A DNA stretch of 64,000 nucleotides from Cololabis saira. Lineage: Eukaryota > Chordata > Actinopteri > Beloniformes > Belonidae. Of the stretch, positions 57,220 through 64,000 are shown in pieces; within the stretch, counting starts at the first letter, position 1, and every line of letters starts with the position of its first letter. The stretch spans positions 25,939,001 to 26,003,000 of the forward strand of contig NC_084592.1 of the NCBI RefSeq assembly GCF_033807715.1. The letters run 5' to 3'. Made by a program: the position numbers and the translations under genes. The notes beneath the pieces are model-generated. The model worked only from the letters and a program-made list of their open reading frames with translations, did not search any database and was not told the DNA's origin.

Positions 57220-57919
57220 CAGGGGTCGGAAACCCAAAATGTTGAAAGAGCCATATTGGACCAAAACCCCAAAAAAACGAATATGTCTGGAGCCGTAAAA
57301 AATGAAAGGTCTTGTATCAGCCTTAGAATGAAGACAAATGGTGAAAGGAGAAATGTCGAAAAAAAGTCAAAATGTGGAGAAAAAAGTCAAAATTTAGAGA
57401 AAAAAGTCAAAATGTTGAGATTAATGTTGAAGTACAATCTCGAGAAAAAAGTTCAAATGTTGAGAAAAAAGTGGAAATGTCGAGAAAAAAGTCGAAATGT
57501 TGAGAAAAAAGTCGAAATGTCGAGATTAAAAAGGAAAGGAAAAAGGAAGAAAAAAAAGTGGAAAAAAGGAAAGAAAGATGAAAAAAAAACAAGAAAAGAA
57601 AGAAAAAAAAAGGAAAAAGAGAAAAAATAGAAAAAGAGAAAATAAAGACAGAGAAAAAAAGAAAAAAGGGAAAAAAAGGAAAAAAAGAAGAAAAAAGCAA
57701 AAAAAACAAGAAAAGAAAGAAAAAAAGGAAAAAAAGAGAAAAAAAGAGAAAAGAAAGAAGGAAAAAAAGAAAAAAGAAAGAGAAAAAAAGGAAGAAAAAA
57801 GAAGCAAAAAAGAAGAAAAAGGGGAAAAAAGTGAAACATTTTTGAAAAAGCTCCAGGAGCCACTAGGGCTGTGCTAAAGAGCCGCATGCGGCTCTAGAGC
57901 CGCGGGTTGCCGACCCCTG
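57220..57919. mobile_element. hAT-type MITE, copy 2 (inverted relative to copy 1)
   Basis: The left end is CAGGGGTCGGAAACCCAAAA and the right end GCCGCGGGTTGCCGACCCCTG. TTCTAGAT is duplicated exactly at 57212-57219 and 57920-57927. The interior is a 20-21-bp-type array of GAGAAAAAAGTCGAAATGTC units (about 57350-57530), then a long purine-only region to about 57840. The Lys/Arg/Glu-rich and Phe/Ser-rich frames here are products of that array, not genes. Confidence 0.92.
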
Positions 57920-57927
57920 TTCTAGAT

Positions 57928-58576
57928 CGACTACAACCACATATTGTGCTAAAACACAGCAACAGACTCATATTTGTCTGGTTTTGCCCCCCCCCTCCCC
58001 ATTAAATTTCAGTCACAAACGTCACCCTAACAAATTCCTGGACCCCCTGTGAATTCCAGGTGTTTGATATGAAGTGTGATTTTTGCAGTAGTAGTGGGAC
58101 ATACGACATGCGGACAGAGCGGTGGAAAGAGCTGTTTGTAGCGAGCCTCCAATCTTCTGTGGCACCTCTAAAGGGAGGGGGGGTATTCATTGAAAACCCG
58201 CATTTCATGACCAGACAAGTATTCAGCGCAAATTCCCAATTTCACTAAAAGGGAGCTCAGAGCCCGCACACACACTTAATCAATGCACAGGCAACAGTTG
58301 CCAAGACAGACACGGCAGCTTGTTACTTTTCAAGAAACCAAATAGGCTATTTACTTAAATGCATTCCCCGTTTCTTTTATTTATTTATTTATTTAATTGA
58401 CAAAGTAAGGACAGAAGCATTTTTCATGCAGTCGTAACTTAGAGGAAACCTGTCATAAAACTGTCACATTTCTATGAGTCCAGCTTACTGTATGTGTTGT
58501 GCGGCTTGGCTGCAAGAAGCAGTTTTTTTTTTTAATCAGTCAGACAAGTCTGATACTTTGAGATCACAATGATTTT
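57928..58576. other. No gene recognised; (TTTA)n at 58375-58397
   Basis: Non-coding sequence upstream of kctd4 with a short TTTA repeat and a poly-T at 58524. Confidence 0.5.
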
Positions 58577-58644
58577 CTACAATGATTTCTTCATCATTGA
58601 AGAAATCAATGATGATTACTTCATCATTGAAGAAATGATTGTAG
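58577..58644. repeat. Nested hairpin/direct repeat upstream of kctd4
   Basis: CTACAATGATTTCTTCATCA at the left and its near complement AGAAATGATTGTAG at the right bracket two direct copies of CTTCATCATTGAAGAAAT. Each copy is itself a stem TTCTTCA/TGAAGAA or a close variant. It lies about 465 bp before the kctd4 start codon. Confidence 0.7.
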
Positions 58645-58846
58645 GCGCACATGCAGCTTACCTTCCAACTGGTGAAAGGATGGTTTGTGTGAGTGTACAT
58701 ACACCTGTGAGCTCTACACTTTCTGTTTGCAAAAGATTATTAGAGGGTGCGAAGGAAAAAGAAAGAGCTGCAAGAGTCCACACTCTTCTGTTGTTTGCTC
58801 ACATATTCCCTCTTTCTCCTCCCTGTATGTGACGCTGTCCGCACAC

Positions 58847-59108
58847 CCACTCTTAAAGAGAGAGAGAGAGGGATAGAAATAGAGGGAGAGAAAAGACACG
58901 GAGCAGCACAGAAAGCCAGTCTGCTTTCAGCTGCCACTTCTCTGTAGCTCCTCTCCCATCCACCAACACACACCCTCAAAACACATTTGCTCTCGCTATA
59001 CAGCAGCTGACAACAGCTTCTCGCCTTCCCAGTCGCACCGCTGGTCCACGTCCAAACGAGAAGACAAGAAGGGGTTCCAGACGCCAGCGCTGAGGAGGCG
59101 GCTGGGGA
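58847..59108 (+). promoter_or_regulatory. kctd4: kctd4 upstream / 5' UTR region
   Basis: An AGAGAGAGAG tract at 58857-58870 is followed by mixed sequence up to the start codon, with no TATA box at a clear distance. No upstream splice acceptor near the ATG was noticed, so the transcript start is probably in this stretch. This is inferred from position only. Confidence 0.4.
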
Positions 59109-59885
59109 ATGGAATGGAACCTCAGAAGGATGGAGAGTGAACTGAGGCACATCAACCCGGACCTGCTGCAGCCCAGCAAGAGCTTCAAGAAGCCCTCCTC
59201 AGGTACCATCACCCTTAACGTAGGGGGGTTCCTGTACACTGCTCACCGGACCACCCTTTCCAAGCATCTGGGGTCCCTCCTGGAAGAGCTGGCCAGCGGC
59301 AAGAAGCCTGTTCAGCACACCGACTCCATGGGCAACCCCTTCATCGATAGAGATGGTCCAGTTTTTCGCCACGTGCTCAACTTCCTCCGAACTGGAGAGT
59401 TGCAGCTGCCGGACGACTTCCGGGAGGCGGGGCTCCTGCGGAAGGAGGCCGATTTTTACCGCCTGAGCGAACTGGTGGAAGCCGTGGTGGAGTGGGAAAG
59501 TCAGAGGGCGGCTCAGCGAGAGCCCGCATTTCTGGAGGTGACGGACAGCCACGAAAGGTCACAGGGTCTGAAGGTGTACTGCAGCGACGCCTCCTTCATC
59601 GACAAAGTCAAAGGGCGTCTGGTGCAGATCTCCAAGAGCCGCTTGGACGGCTTTCCGGAGGAATTCGTGGTGTCGTCAAACGTGATCCAGTTCCGCCACT
59701 TCATCAAGTCGGAGCCGGGCTCGCGGCTCGTCCTGAAGGAGGACAGCACGTTCCTGTGCACTCTCGACTGTCTGAAACTAGAAACAGTGATGCTCGCGCT
59801 GAAATCGGGCTACAAGTTGGTCACCAGCCTCGACAGCAGCAAAGGCTCTGTGGTGGCAGCTGAAGCCCTGCACTTTGTCAAATAA
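59109..59885 (+). CDS. kctd4: KCTD4, BTB/T1 potassium-channel tetramerisation domain protein, single exon
   Basis: The 258-residue frame matches vertebrate KCTD4 (about 259 residues) from end to end. The T1/BTB domain spans about residues 33-130 (TITLNVGGFLY, FIDRDGPVFRHVLNFLRTGE, LPDDFREAGLLRKEADFY). The C-terminal part carries the family-specific FLEVTDSHERSQGL, VSKSRLDGFPEEF, SNVIQFRHFIKSE, RLVLKEDSTF and SLDSSKGSVV, ending ALHFVK. KCTD proteins oligomerise through T1, and many act as cullin-3 adaptors; the target of KCTD4 is not settled. There is no membrane segment. The ATG at 59109 is taken; Met8 at 59130 also has a good context. The gene lies opposite in strand to gtf2f2, as in human, where it sits within a GTF2F2 intron. 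Confidence 0.97.
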   Translation: MEWNLRRMESELRHINPDLLQPSKSFKKPSSGTITLNVGGFLYTAHRTTLSKHLGSLLEELASGKKPVQHTDSMGNPFIDRDGPVFRHVLNFLRTGELQLPDDFREAGLLRKEADFYRLSELVEAVVEWESQRAAQREPAFLEVTDSHERSQGLKVYCSDASFIDKVKGRLVQISKSRLDGFPEEFVVSSNVIQFRHFIKSEPGSRLVLKEDSTFLCTLDCLKLETVMLALKSGYKLVTSLDSSKGSVVAAEALHFVK

Positions 59886-60654
59886 GATGAATTGAAAGAG
59901 AGAGGGGGAAGTAGAGAGGGGAAAAGTGTGCTCGATTCACGGTCCATCCTACTAATGTAAGGTATTGGTTTGAAAGTCTTGTCCAATGGTGTGTTGTGTA
60001 ATTTGGTAGAGCAGAAGTGATGGTTGCACTCTCTCACGGGACAATGTTTATATCTTAACTGCACAGGGGTGACTTACAAAGTTATGGGAGATTGTTTTCA
60101 GCAGAGCAGCATTTTGAGATCAACCATTGCACAGCTTTGTGTTCCTAAAATGCAGAAAGATCCAGATTGTTAAACAGGAAAGTGTCACAAAGAGACAAGC
60201 AAACAGTGAATCTTTCCATTGATAATACTGAACATCTGCTCCAGTGGATTTGTTTCTGCTTCATTAATGGCTGCAAAAGCCTTCACAAGCAGCCGTGATG
60301 TACGCTGTTGTGCCATTCAGCTTTTACTACCGTCTGTGTGTGCGTGCGTATGTGCGTGCACTGCTGTACACTGTGCGTGCTGTGTTTAGCTGGTTTAATA
60401 GCTTTTTGTTTAGTTTATTACCGTCTCTGGAGTCTGGAAGAAAAAGCAGCCCTCATTAAGGTTGATTTGGACAGACACACAAACACATTCAACAGTTCAG
60501 ATAAGTCATAAAAAACTGTGATTATTGTAAGGGCTTTGAATCTTGCATGATGCATGTGCACTGAGGAAAAAAAAGTGTGTTTGTTAGTGCTGTGATCCTC
60601 TGTGAAGCCAGTGCCACAACAATGCCTATTACTTTTAAATGTGAATATTTTACA

Positions 60655-60660
60655 AATAAA
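60655..60660 (+). terminator. kctd4: kctd4 candidate polyadenylation signal
   Basis: AATAAA in TTTACAAATAAAAGTGACC, 770 bp after the stop codon, followed by a GT-rich stretch (TTGTGGTTTGATGTGTC). It is the first canonical hexamer on this strand after the gene that I see. Confidence 0.65.
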
Positions 60661-60979
60661 AGTGACCTTTAAACTTGTGGTTTGATGTGTCTTTGAAAAG
60701 GCCTGGACAATCCAATAACAATCATAACAACCACTCCAGCTGAGCAAACCCATGGTTTGTACCACCTGTTGCCACCTGAACCACACTGGTGATTAACACT
60801 GTAATGTCTTATGACAGAAGCTCTAGAGTCTACACTGACCTGGTCCTCACTAACAGTTCATGTAAACATGTTCCACATGTTAAACACTGTCTTTTATATC
60901 TTGATCATGCAAGAAAAAAAGAGTCACAAAAAAGTACCAAAAGTAAATCATAGCATTGTATTGCAGTCATTACACAAAC

Positions 60980-61379
60980 TAGGGCTGTGCGATTAATCGA
61001 TTTTAAATCTAAATCAGATTTATTAATCAAGACGATGTTAACAAAAGGAAAATCGGAAAATCGATTTTCCTTTTTTGCAGCTGGCTGCATTACAGACAGA
61101 GCTCGTCTAGTCATCTTTGTTTGGTCAAGAAAATTGTAAATGTTGTCACTTTACTAAACTCATGGAGGATTTACAGTATCTTTCAATTGCACTTCATTCC
61201 CAATAGGGAAATTTGTTTGCTATTTTTTCTTTAAAAATAAAGATAAAATACTTGAAACAATTTATTCCATTGTCTTTTGTAGTTTTACCAAAAAAAAATC
61301 GAAAATTGGGTTTTCAGAGAGAAAAAAAAAAAAAAAAAAGAATCAGGATTTTATTTTTGTCCAAAATCGCACAGCCCTA
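60980..61379. mobile_element. hAT-type MITE
   Basis: The left end TAGGGCTGTGCGATTAATCG and the right end AATCGCACAGCCCTA are inverted repeats. The flanks are ACACAAAC (60972-60979) and ACACAAGC (61380-61387), 7 of 8 identical, as for an aged hAT duplication. The interior has repeated AAATCGATTTT-like words and a poly-A tract at 61321-61340. Confidence 0.88.
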
Positions 61380-61387
61380 ACACAAGC

Positions 61388-62330
61388 AATTAAAAGCAGC
61401 TAATAATTTAATTTTCTTGTTTTGTGAGTGTGTGTGGGTTTTTTTTTTTTTTTACAAGGCTTACTTGAAGAATCTACTTGAGAGACTTCTCAACAATATA
61501 TAAACTGCAACATCTGTTGATATGATCCTGTTTTGAGGACGTAAGTGCAAAGAATAGTCCACTTTCAAATGTTCAAATTCAATGAGTAATTTGAATTCTC
61601 ACCATCTATCTGTATGTTAAGTGTATTGCAATAATCTTCTTTATATTTCCCATTTATGAGAAGGAATCTGTTAAAACAGCCTTCAGCTTGTCCGACACAT
61701 TTTCAAACGGTTTTTCAAAAGTCTCCCAGTCATGACGCAACATTTGTCCCACATTGTTAACTCGTACTTTAATAGAAAACATGTTCTGCTTTGACCTTCG
61801 CATCACAAAAGAAGTGATGCAATAAGCTGTGCAGATTTTCTTCCTCCAACATGCAGCAGCTTCACCTGCAGAAGCCTGAGCCCTTCCAGTTTTATTAAAG
61901 ATGTTTGGCATTTTAAAAGTGGGTCAATTCGTGAGAAAAATGCCGTCCTTCTCCCTCAAGGGGGATCTCTTTTTATCTTTCAGCACTGCAGTCTGATCTG
62001 TGTCATCATCAATGGTATTAGTCCAACTCTCCTATGAGATCCCAGGCTGCTATAAGATGACACAGGAATGCTCAAACTTAATAAAACTGATATGGATGAA
62101 TATTTCATTTTTTTGGAGGTACGTTGTCACTTCTTAAAATGCAACCTTCAAGCCACATTGCTCTAAGCAGCCAGTATTGATTCACGTCAGGCTTCTGGGT
62201 CAGCCTTTGGGATGGAGCTGTGATGGAAAATTTAGCCTCGGCCACTTGATTAAACTAAAAGTGCTGAGAGCGGCAGAAATGTAGTCCTCAGTATTTATTC
62301 TATTGGACTAAAATTGTATTCATACCGGAC
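61388..62330. other. No gene recognised
   Basis: Unique-looking non-coding sequence downstream of kctd4. No gtf2f2 exon was found on the minus strand. Confidence 0.5.
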
Positions 62331-62410
62331 TGCTATGACAACAAAATGTCCCCTTGGGGATGAATAAAGTAATCTATGTATCGATCGATCCATCCATCCA
62401 TCTATACAGA
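62331..62410 (+). mobile_element. Retroelement 3' tail
   Basis: TGACAACAAAATGTCCCCTT and GGGGATGAATAAAGTAATCT are followed by GATC/CATC short repeats to about 62405. This is the sense version of the tail at 21733. The 5' extent is unclear. Confidence 0.6.
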
Positions 62411-63439
62411 TAGTCTGTCCCAAAAAGATTAACATCGACCTTAACAATATTTTGTCCACCAGAATCGTAAACCTTAAAAGAATTATGCTTTCTTTATTTC
62501 ATTATCATTCTGCAACGAGATGCCTCATGTATGTTCTGCCCCTTTTGCATGTAATAGCTTAATTCAATCTACTGAAATCTGGCTCATCTCTCAAGTCTTA
62601 TTCTTGATAACTTAGACACTCAGTTTCAGTTCAGATATTCACCTAGTTGGAAAGAACATATAAAAGAGCGTCTAATAGGTTTTTCTTCAACAGGAGGGAT
62701 TTTGGATGATTATGTCACACACCATCTTCTCAAGAAGTTGAGGTTTGAGCCCCAGAACTGCAGCAGAAATACTTTTTTTTTTGTTTTTTTAAATAAAATG
62801 TGGCCTTTTTTTTCCTTTTAATAATTCTTATTGGGCCTCATTAAGTAAAACTAAACTGGGTTTCAGAAGAAGTTTGTTTTAACAATCAAATTTCTTGTTT
62901 AGGTTAAGAAAAAAATTGATTTGTGGTCAAATACAATATTTAACAGCTTAAAGAACACGTAAGAAAACACACTTCTTCCTAATGCGATACGATTCCTTTC
63001 CATTTTTCTGGGTTACCATGGTAGCATATCTTGTAAGTAATGTCACAAACAGGAAACATTTGCCTTCAGTCTGATTGTATAAATATGTGGAAAGCCTTAA
63101 AGTAAATGCAGTACCATGAAGCACTTCCAGACACTGGCTCATTAACATCTGACATTAAATAAAGTCAAAAAATTCTCCTATGATTATTGTGCTAGTGAAA
63201 TAATTCCACATTTCAATGAGTACAATTCTAGCAAAGATTAATCTCGTCGGTTTGCAAAGATTACACTCCACCTCAAATTTTTGCCCAAATATTATCACAG
63301 CTAAAAGATCCAGATAAGGATGATGCAAGGCCTTAAAAATGGGACTTCACAAACGAATGGACGTTGGCGGCACTATCTATCATTTAATGAGGCAAGAAAG
63401 AGTTTCCAAACTCTTTGTGATTAACCGACTGTTCTTCAT

Positions 63440-63850
63440 AGGAAGCATCACAGTTTAGTACTCTAGCTACTTAGAAGTGACCCAGGTCAAGACACAGAAT
63501 CCACAATGAGATAAAGAAGAACCCACGACTAAGAGCTAAAGGCCTGAAGACATCACTACAACTATCTCGTAAGTCATGGTGTCCAAGCATGAACACCAAG
63601 GAAGAAGCTACTGCCTGAAGTTTATTTAAAAGAGTACCTTGGCAATCCACACAGCTACTGAGAAAATGCTTTGTTGACAGCTGAAACATAAATTGAGTTT
63701 TCAGGAAGAACACCCAGCACTTTGTATAGTACAAAAAGGAGGGGAACAGTTCACCAACATCAAAACACCAAGCCAGCAGGGAAGTATGGTAGAGGGAGCA
63801 TCATGATTTCAGCCCACTCGCCACTAAGTTAACAATTTTACCAAGACATA
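63440..63850 (+). mobile_element. Tc1/mariner-like transposase remnant
   Basis: In the plus direction, pieces resembling the C-terminal half of a Tc1-type transposase occur in different frames: SKHEHQGRSYC near 63575, LYKKRRGTV near 63725 and GKYGRGSIMIS near 63780 (compare the usual KHGGGSIMVWG). Stops and frame changes separate them. The inverted termini were not found. Confidence 0.4.
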
Positions 63851-64000
63851 ACAATAATAATGCCATAATGATGCAGTTAGGGTGGGTGGCCGACCACCAC
63901 CTAAAGCTTATAAGAAGTCGTGTGCGGCAGCATGACGATGATGCTAAGCATCATGGTAAACGCTCTGCTAAATGAGTTCAGAAATGAAAATAAATGACTT

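Noticed and set aside
57256..57887. Lys/Arg/Glu-rich plus ORF and Phe/Ser-rich minus ORFs
   Set aside because: They are products of the purine tract inside a MITE with exact 8-bp target duplications.

Overview
The window is vertebrate nuclear DNA, almost certainly from a ray-finned (teleost) fish. It has intron-rich genes with GT-AG junctions, vertebrate orthologs recognisable by protein identity, long (CA)n and (TA)n microsatellites, and many fish-type transposons: L2, RTE/Rex3-like and R2-like LINEs, a tRNA-derived SINE, and hAT, Harbinger, pogo and Tc1-like fragments. I cannot name the species.

Layout. (1) 1-1542: an L2-type LINE in antisense, ending about 70 bp before an exon. (2) 1610-13281, plus strand: the 3' part of ranbp2 (Nup358), in 15 exons reconstructed with consistent splice phases. 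It encodes FG repeats, four Ran-binding domains, six RanBP2-type zinc fingers, the IR1-M-IR2 SUMO E3 region and the C-terminal cyclophilin domain. (3) 14.0-16.66 kb: repeat-filled intergenic DNA. (4) 16967-20747, plus: complete tpt1 (TCTP, 170 aa) with a CRE-bearing promoter and a 5'TOP start. (5) 21.2-24.9 kb: a tail-to-tail intergenic stretch that carries a diverged duplicate of the last gtf2f2 exon region. (6) 24922-34101, minus: the last four coding exons of gtf2f2 (RAP30). Its introns hold nested transposons and microsatellites. (7) 34-59 kb: mostly repeats and unrecognised non-coding DNA, with LINEs at 38.66-40.91 and 44.3-46.9 kb, a hAT element with an 8-bp target duplication at 53.07-54.02 kb, and an inverted pair of related MITEs at 54.5 and 57.2 kb. 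(8) 59109-59885, plus: intronless kctd4. (9) 60-64 kb: another hAT-type MITE and weak transposon remnants.

The tpt1-gtf2f2-kctd4 arrangement matches the human 13q14 neighbourhood, where KCTD4 lies inside a GTF2F2 intron on the opposite strand. The missing 5' exons of gtf2f2 are therefore expected beyond 64 kb, which would make kctd4 a nested gene here too (inference). The genes serve unrelated housekeeping or neuronal roles: nuclear pore and SUMO ligase, growth-linked TCTP, RNA polymerase II initiation factor, and a BTB/T1-domain protein. I see no operon-like or defence-like system. The most unusual signals are a 19-copy heptad minisatellite inside ranbp2 coding sequence, a decayed second copy of the terminal gtf2f2 exon, a three-level transposon nest, and a decayed single-pass membrane/coiled-coil ORF at 34.9 kb that I do not recognise.
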